DNA from: Blastomyces gilchristii SLH14081
Taxonomy: Eukaryota > Ascomycota > Eurotiomycetes > Onygenales > Ajellomycetaceae
Assembly (NCBI RefSeq): GCF_000003855.2
Contig: NW_003101658.1
Coordinates: 326,388 to 390,387, forward strand
Length of the DNA stretch: 64,000 bases
Direction: 5' to 3'
In this document: positions 33,267 through 46,047 of the stretch, in pieces
Position numbering within the stretch: the first letter of the stretch is position 1
Layout: each line of letters opens with the position of its first letter
Made by a program: the position numbers and the translations under genes
Notes under the pieces: model-generated
What the model was told of the DNA's origin: nothing
What the model saw: the letters and a program-made list of their open reading frames with translations, nothing else
Databases searched by the model: none

Positions 33267-36200
33267 TCCTTAAAGTACTTTTTGGTTACGACCCAGATAG
33301 CTATGGGTTGCTCCTAATCTACATCGTCACATAAGTGACTTGATGTCGTCAGGCCTCGATACCTTAATGTTTTATAAGAGATGATATGATGATATTCGGT
33401 TGTTATTGTATTTTACTGTACCTTTCTCATTGCTGAAGTGAATGTTTCCGCGAGTTCGGGTAAGTCATAGAAAATTAAATAGATATCTTTCCTACGCCCC
33501 CTTTGCGTTATTCTATGTTTTATCCCGTCTGAAAATATCAGCCATCAACTCACACAGTTGAACCTCTCTCCTTTTTTTTCTTTTAACCAACCACCACCAG
33601 CAGCTTGCATAGAGATATCAAAAACTGCGTGCCGTTATCGTTTTGTCCCCGTCTATGCGCACGTTTATACAGTAGAGGTACATGTACATGGCACAGACAA
33701 ACGCGAACTGCCAACATGTTGCACTTCACCAACATAGACACAGGAGGGGTGGGGGAAGCAGAGGGGCACAGCAGGGCTTGTGGAATGAATCTCCTATTCA
33801 CGCTTTCGCCGTCTCCTAGTTCCTATGCGTTTAGGATACAGTCTGTAGATACAGATGACTGTCACAAGCCATCAACGTACAGGGTTGGAAGGGAGTGTTG
33901 ATTGGTTATTATGGTACGTTCTTAAAGAGGCTTTTGTTTTAAGGTTAGCTAATTATGTTATGTTAGGGTTAGATGCACGGGATTTGAGGAGGGAGGTGGG
34001 CAGTTGTTTCTCTTTTCCTTTCTTTTTTTTCTTCTTCTTCCCTATGTATAAACTCTTTTCCACTCTTCTTTACTCGATGTCGCAGAAGGCGGAGTGGGTA
34101 CAGCCAGGCTCATCAGGCAGCACGTGAAGAGTAAGTAAGTAAACGACAACCAAAATTGGGGGGGAATTCTATGTATGACAGAGAGAGCAGCGTCCATCGG
34201 TCATCACGGGATAAGTTCCCATAGCTGAATGTCGTCAGCCTCCCGTAGAAGGAGAGACGGGAGGAGGGTCGAGATATGCATAGCAGCAGCATCATTTAGC
34301 CCTTTAAGCAGAGAGAATCATGAGGGGAGACTCAGGTTGACTGTATATCAAAAGACTTCCAGCAGGAACTGGCAGATATATTCTCACCCACACCCACCTC
34401 TCTGTTAACGGGGTAGCAGATAGACAACAAGCACATACTTGATATTAAATCGAACCTGGAATATCTACAACTGCCAAAAGGAGAACCTGGCGGTGTACCC
34501 AGGTATGTAACTAGATAATAACTAGTGGTAAGAGGAGGGGGGGTTGGTTCAACCCTCATCCATCCTGTTGTCTTGGAATTAATTAGGGCAAGCAGTGCTC
34601 ACGTGCACAGCCTTCTGCGCACGGGCCGCTGGGTGACGCATTTGGCCCAAAAGGAGGATAGCGCATGGCCGAAAGAAGCTAGACAGGCCGCGTGATCCGA
34701 GAGGGGTGCAGAACCAATCAGAGGCGGGAATGGAGGATGAGAGCGATGATTGGTCAGCCAGCCACGGCGGAGGGGAGGAAAGCCTGGGGCTGGCCACGGG
34801 ATTTGGGCACATGATCTGCGGAGGGGGAGGAGACTGAGGAGACTGAGGAGATTGAGGGTGTGGAGGGGATAGGGATTAATTAGGGATGAAGTTTGCTGCT
34901 GATGGTTGATGTCCACGGTTGATGTTCAAGGATAAAAAAGGGCGGGTAGGGTCAGTATGGGGAAATGTTGATTTTGTAGAAGATAGATAGTCGCGCAGTG
35001 CACTTGGAGTGATTATTAAGCCTGTTGTTCTTGCTGCTGTATTGTTGCGCCACATGTGCACCCCGCCCGCCGTAGACGGGCTTCCTTAATAAGCGAGGCT
35101 CTTCCTCCTCTTCTCTCGCCACGTGAGTCCTCTTGTTCGCTCTCACGCCAGACCCAAGCAGCGAAAGCGAGTCCGTATAGCAGTGCCAGAGCATATATAC
35201 CACCCTCCATTCCGCTGTCTGCCCCTATTATTGCTGTTTTTATTGTTCGCCGCCCGCCGTCTGTTTCCCGCAAACTGGAAAACACCCCGTTTTTATTCAT
35301 TGCCCCTTCGCCATTTGCGGAGCAATATATTCATTCTGCTTCCAATATCTATATCCCCCAGAGAAAGCAGGTGACCTCTTGTCACCTGATAAAAACCACC
35401 AACGAGTAAGTCAATAGAAACGCGCCCCAGCATCAAGACCATCGTCGACCCCATCACCAGCATCACCAGCATCGCCAGCATCATCAGCATCCTCAACTTC
35501 AACTGCCTCGTCAAATTCCCGCTGGCTATTCCCCTGCTTTCTGCTTGCCAGTTTCACCATCCCAATCTCCCCCAAAATTCCCCCATATCGTGCCCTCATC
35601 TAGCCGCCTCATCCCTCGATACCCCCCATCCATCAATCTTATCTATATCTTCCCCTTCCCATGATCCTTATATATCTCCCACCCTGATCGCGCAGTGGTA
35701 TTTCTGGATGCGATGGCCTGGTCCATGCGAGAGATTCCCGGGCGTTTTTCTTCCTGTCTCCCTGCTGTATCCGCGACTCGCGATCGGCATGGCCTGAAAA
35801 ACATCTCAACGCGTCTAACAAGCCAATATCCAGTTTGCTTACACGACTGTTTTCTCCTGTAGAATCTTATAGGATCCAAATCCTCGAGGACTACGAGTTT
35901 TACCGGTTTTTAAGTTACCCGTCTAGAGAAGATTTGCCATCGCGTTGTGGTGGGTTTTTCCCTCCCCGCCCCCTCCCTCTTTTCATCTCCGGTTTCATAT
36001 TTCGTGGCTTTTCTTGTCTCTCTCCACCTCGTTGAACGGGGTTGCACATTATATTACGCCTGGATATCGCTGCTAGAAAAATCCCGTCCCGTACCAACTT
36101 GTCGCATTTTCGTTTTCTTCCAGGAATTTTTTCATTCGTCACTACGCTGCTATAACTATTTTTCCATTGTTGGTGACACACCGCGGTCATTGTGTGAATG

Positions 36201-36595
36201 AACGCTCCGGCCACTATTTCCTCTCCTGACCCTGTTGTGCTTCCTTGGTCTCAGAAAAAGAACGCGTCTTCTGCAGCACTGCCTTCGGTGGGGCGTGTAG
36301 AGAATTTATGAGACCTTGTCTAGCTCGAGTTGATTCGGACCATCCCCCTCCATTTGCCATCCAAGTCATATCACAAACACTTATAACCTCCAATCATTGG
36401 CTATTATTGTTGCAGACGTTCGACTTCTTTTTTAATCCTCTCGCGTGACCCCACAAGAGCTACTCTTCCCCCCAAACTGGAACTGTTTCTTGCACTTTTG
36501 CCATAGCGTGGTTTCCCATTTAGTGCGACAATGCTGCTGACACTAACCTGGGAATTGATCTAGATACATCGCAAACAATTTGCCCCCAGGAAACT
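33267..36595. other. 3.3 kb upstream/leader region of the CBF1-type gene
   Basis: No protein-coding gene is supported here. CACGTG boxes lie at 34121 (CACGTGA), 34599 (TCACGTG) and 35120 (CACGTGA). The last few hundred bases are pyrimidine-rich, as in long fungal leaders. A small open frame at 36198-36311 could be an upstream ORF. A GTAAGT at 35406 and a CTAAC...TAG near 36544-36563 could mark a leader intron, but this is speculative. Confidence 0.5.
36198..36311 (+). other. Candidate 37-codon upstream ORF in the CBF1 leader
   Basis: ATG at 36198 opens 37 codons (MNAPATISSPDPVVLPWS...) ending at TGA 36309-36311, 285 nt before the main ATG. Composition is protein-like, but conservation cannot be judged from one sequence. 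Confidence 0.3.
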
Positions 36596-37656
36596 ATGTC
36601 CGATCAGCAAATGAACCCTGCAGACGGATCAACAGGCTCCAACAAGCGCAAGCGTGAAATGATGGACGCCGGCGACGGACAGCGTATGACACGCTCTGCG
36701 CATGGGCAAAACTCCAATGGAAATCTCCATGGTTCGTTCTACCACCTAAGCCGTATTCAGACAATGGGTATAGCTTTTTACCTAACATTGTGCGTCCGAC
36801 AGGATACGAAACCCATGGTCTGCCCACAAACACGACTGAGCTCAGCCAAATCGATCAACAGCTATTACAGCATGTGGGAAATCAGAATGGAGTGCCTGAC
36901 GACAACGCCATGACGGCCAAGGCTGCTTTGGCCGCGCACAGCCCACAATCCAAATACCCTCCGCCAGACCCAAGCTTCGAGAACAATGCCGCAATGGCCC
37001 ACGGTCTCACGTTCACCGAAGATGTTAATCAGGTCCCTATGACCAACGTACATGGCCATTCGACCGCTGCGGCCGTCTATGCGGCGCGCGAAGCGCAGAA
37101 CATTAACCCGAAGCCAACGGTCGGGTCTGCGGAATGGCATACTATTCGCAAGAATAACCATAAAGAAGGTGAGATAACGTCCACACCTTGTCCCAAATAT
37201 ATCTGTTATCACGTGCTAACATGAAAAATCCCAATTGTAGTCGAACGCCGCCGCCGCGAAGCAATTAATGAAGGCATCAACGAAATTGCCAAGATGGTCC
37301 CTGGCTGCGAAAAGGCCAAGGGCTCCATCCTCCAGCGGGCAATCCACTACATCAGCAAACTCCAAGACGAAGCCAAGGACATGGCTGCGCGCTGGGATAC
37401 GGCCAACATGACCACCAACCACGCGCTGGCGGAGATTAGTGCGCAGAACACCAAGTTGAAGGGCGAAGTTAATCGGCGCGGGGAGGTGGCGAGGAAATGG
37501 ATTCAGAGGTGTAGAGAGGCCGGGCTGGAGTTTGAGGATTATGAGATGGATGAGAAGGATTTGGGGCTCTTGGATGTTGAAGGGGGTGGGGAGCCGCAGC
37601 AGGTTGGACCGGTCGGACAGGTCGGACAGGTCGGTGTTGGGCAGGGGCAGGAGTAA
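36596..37656 (+). CDS. CBF1: CBF1-type bHLH transcription factor
   Basis: Three exons (36596-36731, 36803-37168, 37241-37656) give about 305 residues. The conserved stretch WHTIRKNNHKE (end of exon 2) joins VERRRREAINEGINEIAKMVPG (exon 3) across an intron; this basic region plus helix 1, then the loop GCEKAKGSILQRAIHYISKLQ and helix 2, is the Cbf1/CPF1 signature. Residues about 235-275 continue as an amphipathic helix, giving a possible zipper. The tail is a Val/Gly/Gln repeat (VGPVGQVGQVGVGQ). The family binds TCACGTG, activating sulfur-assimilation and other genes, and in budding yeast also binds centromere element CDEI. The N-terminal half is Asn/Gln-rich with a KRKR basic cluster. A TCACGTG lies inside intron 2 and three more CACGTG boxes lie upstream, so autoregulation is plausible. 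Confidence 0.92.
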
Positions 37657-38705
37657 GAGGGGGTAGGATAAGAGTTGTGGGGGGAGTTGATAAAAATGTG
37701 GATTTTTTGATATAGTTATATGGGGTTGTTGGGATTTGTTTTTCTCTTCGTCTTGTTCCTCTTCTTCTTTCATTGTTTCTATGTTTCGTGGCTCTCTTTC
37801 CCTTGTTTTCCAAGTGTGGTGGTTATACGTGGATTCTTTTTTATTTTTCTACCGACCGTCTGTTTTCTTTTGCCCTTTCTCCCCCTTCTATAATCACCTC
37901 TCCCTTCTTGTTCCTGATTTGCCTGGGTTCTTTGTTCTATTTTCTTTTCTATTCGATATTTATTCTTACTGCGACCCGTTTTTTCCCCGTTTTTTACTCA
38001 TTTTTACTCATTTTTATTTTTGTTTGGTTTGGTTTTTTCTTATCGCACATTTGCAATTTGTAACGGCTGGCTGGCATGGATGATTATTGACTTCGACTTT
38101 GAATTTGTTATTATTTTATATTTATATCTATTTTATCCTCATTTCATTGACTATTTACTTTGATTCCTTCGATTAATTCAATTAATTCATTTGATTTAAC
38201 CTAACTGAGTAGGGGGCGTGATATTTTGTCATTTATGTTTTAAGCTTCTCTATCTTCAGCTTTAGCTTTATTTTTCTTTAGTTAAATAGTTTTAGCAAAT
38301 AGGTTATGATATATATTTATTTTCAAGCTGTGTGTGGAGCCGTGCTGTGGTTACGGACAAGAAAGATGAAACAAGAGAGGGTATGTGTAGGAAAGGCTGA
38401 TGGCGGAAGAGAATTGATGTAGGGGAGGGATTATAGCCATCGATACGGTTATACAATATCTCTATGTTGCTGTATAGAATGATTTACCACCGTTAGATCA
38501 AACGGAGGAGCAGGGATCTCCCAGATTCAAAATGGAAGGGGGAAAAGAAATCAAAAACAAGGGAAAGAAATCGCCCACATATAGATATTATGCGCACATA
38601 CGTACATGTACATACATACACAACAAACTCAACAAACATCCCTCCATTTCTCCTTCCCCCTCCGCCTCTTCCTACCATCCCACCGTATGCCCTCCGCCCT
38701 CCGCC
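37657..38705. other. Convergent intergenic region CBF1/SEC8
   Basis: Strongly T-rich on the plus strand (37730-38060), AT-rich after, with no supportable gene. It likely holds the 3' ends of CBF1 (+) and SEC8 (-). Confidence 0.6.
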
Positions 38706-41700
38706 CTACGAATCCCACATAACCTCACTCAACCTCAACAACGCATCCCCACACGCCCTCTTCGCCGCCAAAACGTCCTCACGACTAGTACTACCAAAAC
38801 TACCACTCTCCCTCCCCTCAGGGACCCTCAGAATCGCCGAAAAGCACAGCTCCACAAGCACCTTCAGCTCCTCGTACGTAAACGGCTCCCCATTACCCGC
38901 CTGCAGCGCCTTCTCGCTCCCGTGTTGCCGGAACTCTTCGCGCTCAGCGTGCGCGTGCTCGAGCGCTTTGTCAGGGCCGTCGAGGAACCAGTCGAGGAAT
39001 TTGGCGGAGCGGGGGAGCGCGATTATTTCTTCTTCTTCTGGTTCTGATTCTTCTTGTTGGTGGGGTTGTTGGTGGGGTCCTGGTTCTGTGTCTTTGGAGG
39101 TGGAGGTGGAGGAGGATGAGGATGGCGGTGGTAGCGCAGTGGGAGGAGAAGGGGGAGGATGCACGATGATGTTTTTCAGATTCTGCTGCAGGACTAGCAC
39201 GTCGAGTTGGAGGCGGAGGGCGCCGTTGTGGTTCATCGCGCCGATGAAGCGTGTCGCGGAGACGAAGGCGCGGTCTATCAGCTGGGCGAGGCCGGAGGTT
39301 ATGAAGCGGCATTCCTTCGGGCCGAGGTAGGTGGCTGTGTTGGCGTCGAAGGAGATCAGGTCGTTGTTCAGCTCTATAATTGCTGGCGAGGCGGAGGAGG
39401 GCGGTGTGGGTAGGACGTGCGGCCACTCTGTAGTGTTTGAAGCGGAGGCTGGCGGGGTGGTTGAGCGCGCGGAAGGGGAAGTGTTGTTGCTGGCGAGGCT
39501 GCGAGTGACCATGTGGATAGCGCCGCAGCGGAGGTCAATGTGTAGGGTTAGCAAGGCTGTTAAGGCGAGGTTTTGAAGTGATTCTAGTGTGGTATCGAAG
39601 CCAAGAACAGAGTCTTCGGTCATGGGGAGGTGGATCGGGTTGCTGGAGCTGTCGCGGTTGCGATTCATGGAGGAGAGGAGCGTCCAGCGCCGTGTGTTAG
39701 GCATTCGGCCTGTGGATTGACGCCGGTTAGAATCTGTTTCGTGGTTGGTTATGTGGCGAAGTCGAGAGAGGCTGCTGACAAGCCATTGCTGTTTGTATTC
39801 TGTTAGGAGCGTTCTCCCTTGGAGGATACATAGCACTTGTACATACCATGCTGTTGTAGAGGAGCGAGAGCGAGAAAACGGTTTTGGGGTCTGAAACGAT
39901 GTCGTACGGCTCAAGAGGCGTTTCGTTTGTGTATTTTATGAGAAGATCGATTTCCTAACGAGTTTGCATCAGTAAAATAATCCGCCAGAAACTTCACGCC
40001 AGGGAAAAATGTAAGTACTTTGGCGATCAACTCCTGTCGTTTGCCGTTGCCACATTCCCACAGCTCTTTGGCAGCCTCTCGAATTTCGCCGGATTCAGCG
40101 TACGCAGCAGCAGCTTTCGGCTGTACCCCTCCAGTGGGCCGAGGAGACACCCGCGAAACCAGTGCTAGACATATCTTTTAGCATTGCTCAAAGAATTCGA
40201 GGAAATGTAAGCGGATCCGTACCTTTGTACATGCCACAACATTTATCATAATAGGTTACGATCTGGTTTATCACCAGCTGCGTGAATGCCTGATCATGCG
40301 GAATACTGTTTAGCATTTTGCTAAATGATTTGACGAGCTCCATGAAAGCAATTGTTCCCTGCAAATAAATTAGAATCACCTCCCTGAGGAATAATCTGAG
40401 GGTCAAGGTACATACTTTAAAAACGGGTCGTGGTGAAACCCTTGTCCACTGCGGATCTTCAGTAAATGCATCCACTGCAATAAAAGTCAGCGCGCAGAGG
40501 TCTGTTACAGCTTCATCCAGCTGTGGTTGGAAGACATTGATCATGAAGTCGTCGAGGAATGAGGTAAGGGTGCTCATGACAATATCTGAAGTGAGAGGGA
40601 CAATATCCTTCAATCGTTGAATGAAAGAGAGCGACGGCGGCAAAAGTAGGCTCATATTGAAAACACTGGGTTCGATCAGGAGCTTATGTCCGGTTCCAGA
40701 GCTTTCTTGTCTTGACCTGGACGAGTCGGTGGTAGATGTCTTCTGTCGCGATTTCGACACGAGGCCGGGCACTGACGACCTTAGGATCTCCTCTAACTCG
40801 TCCTGTTCTGCCTTCATTTCTGATGATTTATCGTCCACTTCGGAGAGTGTGAACATTTTCTGCATTATCTGTTAGTATGTTCAAGCCATCATAGGATCAT
40901 CCAGCTACAAACCTTTGTCTTATCTCTTTTGTGGGAGTTGGGTGTGTATTTATCATCAGAGATATTCGCCGGAGCCCGATAGCTGACTTCTCCATCTGTG
41001 GCTAGGTAATCGTGTAATAGGGACCGAATCTAGTAATTGTAAGTTATATCCTGCTACCATTAAAAAAATCGAGAAATAAATATAATTTAACTCACCTCGC
41101 TTTGATAAAGTTTCCACAATTCCTTGAAACCACTTGTAAGTGATCCAGCTTTCCGAATGTTCTCCCGCTCTACAATACCAGCAACGACATCATGCACGAT
41201 GCGGTGGCCTTCGGCGATAGCCTCGAATTTCGCATAGAGGTTCCACATAAACTCAGACAGAACGTGTCCCCTGTCTCCACCCAGTTCGTTAGGCATGCCA
41301 TGGACCGTAGTGTCTCGTGACTGTGGATTTCTCCTGTGTTCAGGATAACGGGTGGCGACCTCTGAACTTGTCTTATCGACAACTGCAAAGAGCTCGACCG
41401 GGAGCCTCTGCTCGATCCGATCGACAGCAAGTTCAAGATTGCCCATCTTGTTCAACGCCTCGATGACCACACGGATGTAATGGAACGTATCAGCCTCCGG
41501 ATTACGTGATGCGTCTTCCGCAACGGGAGTTGTCATGTCTAGATGGGCTAAGAAATGGTAAACTGGTTTCTCCCAATTTGTCCCACTACTTAAACCGATC
41601 TGCCTTGGGCCGTCCTTGCCTTCGTCGCCGGTTGTCAATTTCCAGCGGTCTTGACAATACGGAGATTTGAGGTACAAGTGATCATGTAACTCTTCGATCA

Positions 41701-42818
41701 GGATATCCGTTAATGATAATTCCTGGTTGCTGAAGTACGTTCGGAGATCTCGAAGACCTCCGATTCCGTCAAATTCCGACTTATTCACAAGCCGTAGTGC
41801 ATCCTTGAGGATTTCTACTGCCGCAATGAACCTCTTGTCCGATATGCGCGCCTCTAGTTTTTCCGGTAATGATTGAATATTCTCAATCTGGCCGAACAAT
41901 TGTAGTATATCATCGTAATTCTGGGAAGCCGTCGCAAGACCCTTCAACTCCGGCTTCGTTGTAAGTAAACCCGCTTTAGCTTCGATCAGGGTCCCCTTAA
42001 GCATTCGAAGTCGATTTTGAGAACTTTGGATACTCGACTGGATTGTGTGGTATGTTCCAATAGAGCTGTTGAAACCCTGGTGGTGTTCTACAACAATAGT
42101 TCATTAGTAGTCGCACTGGTGAAGCATCTATTGGGGTGCGAAAATTAGACCCAACAAACCATTGACAATCGATTTCAAAGATTTTTGTATCTGCTTATGT
42201 GTCCGTATAAAATCTGGTTCTCGATCCGCCTTGCCCAGGGTACTTGAGTCCATCAACTGTAAGCCAACCTGAACCGGTATGCAGTCGTCGGTGGCCATAA
42301 AGTCCCAATCCTGCTGTATCGTCCGGAGGACATCTATTTCCAAACTCAAGTCAGCTCACGCATCACGCACAGTATTACCGGGTCCAGAAACAATCATAAA
42401 CCGTAGACACCATCCTAGTCCCACCAGAAGTACAACGAAACATACCGTCAATCGGTAGCGGCCCACTCCTTCCAGAGGTAGCATCGGACCTATTGCCATC
42501 CCGATTCCTCCCACCATCTCCATACCTTACTTCATCTCTACCGCCGCCACTACCCCACAAGGGTCTTTCAGTATCATAGGGTCGCGAGCGGGAGGACGAG
42601 GGGAAAGGTTGTTCAGAACTCTGTAATGAGGTCGACGACGCGGCCGGGGAACCGCCTTCATAGAACCCGCCGTAGCCGCCAGCGCGGCGCTCCCGGGAGG
42701 AAACGTACCCTGAGCTCGACACGGTACTCAGTGAGGCATTGTCCCCTCTGTAGGGCCCGTAGTCTCGTTCGGAACGGCCCGACGACGGGCCGCCGTTGGG
42801 AAGGCCTGTTCTGCTCAT
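38706..42818 (-). CDS. SEC8: Exocyst complex component Sec8
   Basis: Sec8 is one of eight exocyst subunits tethering secretory vesicles to the plasma membrane, central to hyphal-tip growth. Nine minus-strand exons (42818-42446, 42333-42160, 42087-41096, 41029-40913, 40868-40416, 40358-40223, 40164-40019, 39954-39847, 39788-38706) all keep frame and give about 1193 residues. The first 120 residues are Gly/Ser/Arg-rich and disordered. The Sec8 N-terminal domain follows: VLRTIQQDWDFMATDDCIPV, then HHQGFNSSIGTYHTIQSSIQ and LPEKLEARISDKRFIAAVEI. Later EIDLLIKYTNETPLEPYDIV and LSLLYNSM restore the conserved C-terminal region only if the introns at 40018-39955 and 39846-39789 are removed. Residues about 1020-1080 carry a Pro/Ser/Glu-rich insert. 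The intron at 40415-40359 is 57 nt with no stop, so it could be retained in frame. Confidence 0.93.
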
Positions 42819-43487
42819 GCCAGCTTGCAGAGGTGTGTCGGTTTAGGATTGACTGGGCTGTTGGGGTTGGGTTGGAGAAAGGGGGCTCATGGTGTTCGGG
42901 GAGGTTTTGCGACCCAATTCTGAGGCTTTATTTGGGGGTTGAGGAAGGATATATGATATATTTGGACTGACAATCGAGTCGTTGGAGCGATGTCATGTGA
43001 GGGTAGGGATGGGATGAAGTCACGATACATGGTTATTTAACTAATCGTTCGCTGGAAATAAGCGTTCTTGCACCACTAGGTCCCTCGCCATTCGCGACTT
43101 AATATGAAGATTCAAATGCGATTTTACAGGTAACTATGAATTAGCATTTAAATATGTAAGGTACCTTTTCTGGTCATTATTGGACCTGGCTTATCTGTAA
43201 AACATACGAACGAATACAATACATGTAAATACGACGTCAGCAGCATTGTATGGATTCTCTAATGTATACGCCGTGCGCGCGTAAATCTATCACAAACTCA
43301 CAACGATCATACTAAATGGTACATCAACAATACCGATAGCCACCATAAATACTATAGGAATATTGAATTTATACAAATATGGGAAACATTGACACATTGC
43401 CATGCGCCAATACCCCTCCACACGTGGTGGTACTCCGAATAAGAATCAAGCCTATCTAACATTCCATCCATGAATTTGTCAATTCAT
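42819..43487. other. SEC8 promoter region / aminopeptidase P 3' flank
   Basis: AT-rich with no coding-like frame. An AAGGTACCTTTT palindrome lies near 43159, about 340 nt upstream of the SEC8 ATG, echoing the repeat in the CTP synthase promoter. Confidence 0.55.
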
Positions 43488-46047
43488 TCAGATAGGTTGA
43501 GTCTCCCTCTTAAGCCAGTTTCTCGTCAGCTCATCGTTCTCGAAATAGCTGCTAGTCTTCTCCCAAACTTTACTGTGGTAGTCGTTCACCCATTTCTTCT
43601 CTCCGTCAGTGAGCAGGCTTGGGTTGATCAATTTTTGGCACAATGGTGTCATAGTAACATGCTCAAAGCCTAACCAGGGTTTCTCTCCAAAGCCATGCGT
43701 TGTTTTCACCTCCTTGGCAATGATAATGTCTATGACAGGCGTTAGTTGGAAATACTACGCTTATTGGTAGATGTGGGGAAACATACTTTCGATGCGAATG
43801 CCGAAGACTCCATCTTCATAGAAGCCAGGCTCTACAGGACTATTAGCAGGCTTCAAGGCAATAATACCCAACCATCGCTTAGAACATACCGTCAGATATC
43901 ACGTTTCCTGGGGTAATGGCAACCTCAGCATACTGAACTCGAGTGCCTAGTCCGATCGGACCTTCGTGGACATTCTTGGAACATGTTAGCACTTGAGGAG
44001 GAAAGATCAGACAAATGTAGGGCGTAATACCAGATATGACCCTACGCCATGACCGGTACCATGTAGATAGTCTAGGCCTTCTTTCCACAGATGTTGTCGT
44101 GCAAAAGCATCTAGAGCGAATCCAGTTGTTCCTTTAGGGAATACAGCAGTATCAATGCTAATCAGGCCCTTGAGAACAAGCGTGTAGGCCTTTCTCTCCA
44201 TCTCTGTCGGTTCGCCGAAATGGAGAGTGCGGGTTGTATCGGTAGTGCCATCCAAATATTGGGCACCTGAGTCACATAGATACACGGCTTTCGGATCGAT
44301 AATAGAGCAAGTATCTCGTTCGGCCTTGTAATGAATGACTGCGGCATTTGGACCAGTAGACGAGATGGTGTCAAAGGAAAGTCCGACGAAATGCTTATGC
44401 TTTGATCGGATTTGTTCGAGCTTGTCGGAACCATCTACCTCGTTAAGAACTGTCTTCTTGTTGACCAATTCGTTTTCGAGCCAGGCGAAATATTCTGTGA
44501 GTGCTGCGCCGTCGCGAATGTGGCAAGCTCTCATTCCTTCCAGCTCAGCTTCATTTTTGATTGCCTTGGCATCAGTGATCGGACTGCGGACTTCTTCCAC
44601 ATTCTTCTCACCTCCTAGAGCAAGACTGAGCGACCATGATGCCTTCGTCGAAATAAGGAACTTCTCAGATGGGCTGGTTGAAGCGTCACCATCGCTTTTC
44701 TTTTGAGCAGATTGGCTCAAGGCTTTGGCATCTTCGAAAATAGAACCGTATGGCTTCACAGAAACTTGATCACCCAGATATTTCTTCACCTCGGCAGGTA
44801 ACTTCTCGTCATCAATGTACAAATCAGCAGTCGTCGGTGTAATTATGGCATAAGCAAAAAACACTGGGTTGTACGGGATGCTGCGAATGATAATTAGTGT
44901 CAGTCAGCAGTCAAATTGACAAATGGCAGGCGGATATCCGTACTCATTTCCTCGAAGGTTGAACAACCAGGCGATTTCGTCAAGCATCGCTAAAAAAGAG
45001 TCAGAAATTCAGGTACTTTGTTGGCAGGAAGGGTCAAATACACACAGATGACAAATCCCGCGCTTTTCTTCTTCTGGAGCTCCTTTCGTAGGTCACTGAT
45101 CTTCTCCTCAAATGACTTCCCTGCAAATTCGATAGGATGGAGAGCAACTTTTTCGCTTGGTCTGGCTGGGCGCTTCTTGCCCCAAACAAGGTCAATTAGA
45201 TTCTCCTGCACGCCTTGCAAGGACCCACCGCTTTTTTCGATTGTCTCTGAAAGGCTGCGCGCCTCGGCTAGATGATGTTAGTTATATTCATGGACAAAAA
45301 TATATTCACAAACGTGGAGAAGATAATGAGCTCACAGGCTGTGATGAGTGATGGGTCGACTCCAACGACCTTGCCGCCCTCAGCTTGTTCCGCAGTCCTA
45401 TATATCCATTTTCAATACACGCTCACACATGACATGCTGTATTTCTCTGTCCATACCATTCCTGCCAAGTAGGCATATTCTCGAAGCCCCTCTTCAGAAG
45501 CATCCAATTATTATCTAGCTGCTTTGCTGCCTGGTTGAAGTAACGTCCGTCGGTAGATAGCGCTGCTTTGCTCATCGAAACGATGGCACATCCCGCAGAG
45601 CCAGTAAAGCCCGAAATGAATTCTGTATTTAATAATAGTCATGAGCTGGCCCGTCCTGGCTGGCGTAGATGATGGGATTTAGATCGTAAGGGAACAAGGT
45701 AGAGCTAACCGCGGCGGCCATCGCAAGGGGCAATGTATTCGGACTGGTGGCTATCCTCAGAAGGAACAACTGAATAAAAGTAAAGCATCAGACAATGGGA
45801 TCTTGAAGAGGGTTAACTTGTATCATTACATACTGTAGACATCAACCTTCCTCTCCTGCATCAACTCCCTCAAGCGGGCAAGGCGCTGCGAAGTATCGAC
45901 AGGGCCCATGTCTCCAGAACGAAGTGCAGTAGATGAAGTAAATAATCTCGTTGTCGGTTTAATCAAGCGGCTTAGTGATGGTAGTAGAGGCCGTATAGAG
46001 CTTGTAGTTGTGGAAGCAAGGCGGCAAGAATGACGGAGAAGAAGCAT
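43488..46047 (-). CDS. ampp: Xaa-Pro aminopeptidase P (metallopeptidase M24B)
   Basis: This enzyme removes the N-terminal residue from peptides with Pro in second position, using two Mn ions. Ten minus-strand exons (46047-45834, 45769-45710, 45622-45457, 45397-45336, 45267-45046, 44989-44944, 44880-44031, 43974-43890, 43831-43787, 43729-43488) give about 663 residues. Metal-site motifs appear in order: [18 protein letters not shown] (two Asp ligands), [16 protein letters not shown] (His), [16 protein letters not shown] (two Glu). Creatinase-like N-terminal domains precede them ([31 protein letters not shown]). The first 46 residues, [20 protein letters not shown] onward, are basic and hydroxylated, like a mitochondrial presequence. 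An in-frame ATG at 45909 ([17 protein letters not shown]) matches the usual shorter cytosolic form, about 617 residues. Both products may be made. Confidence 0.93.

Noticed and set aside
35411..35520. Possible tandem repeat or array near CATCACCAGCATCA
   Set aside because: It is a short degenerate trinucleotide stretch in a leader region, with no regular spacers; not a CRISPR or structured array.
37736..38083. Hydrophobic plus-strand frame after CBF1
   Set aside because: It is a translation of a T-rich 3' region (runs of Phe, Leu, Ser), not a membrane protein; there is no ATG context or homology-like motif.
38532..39330. Long plus-strand frames opposite the SEC8 3' end
   Set aside because: They are antisense to the Pro/Ser-rich SEC8 C-terminal exon and have no conserved content.
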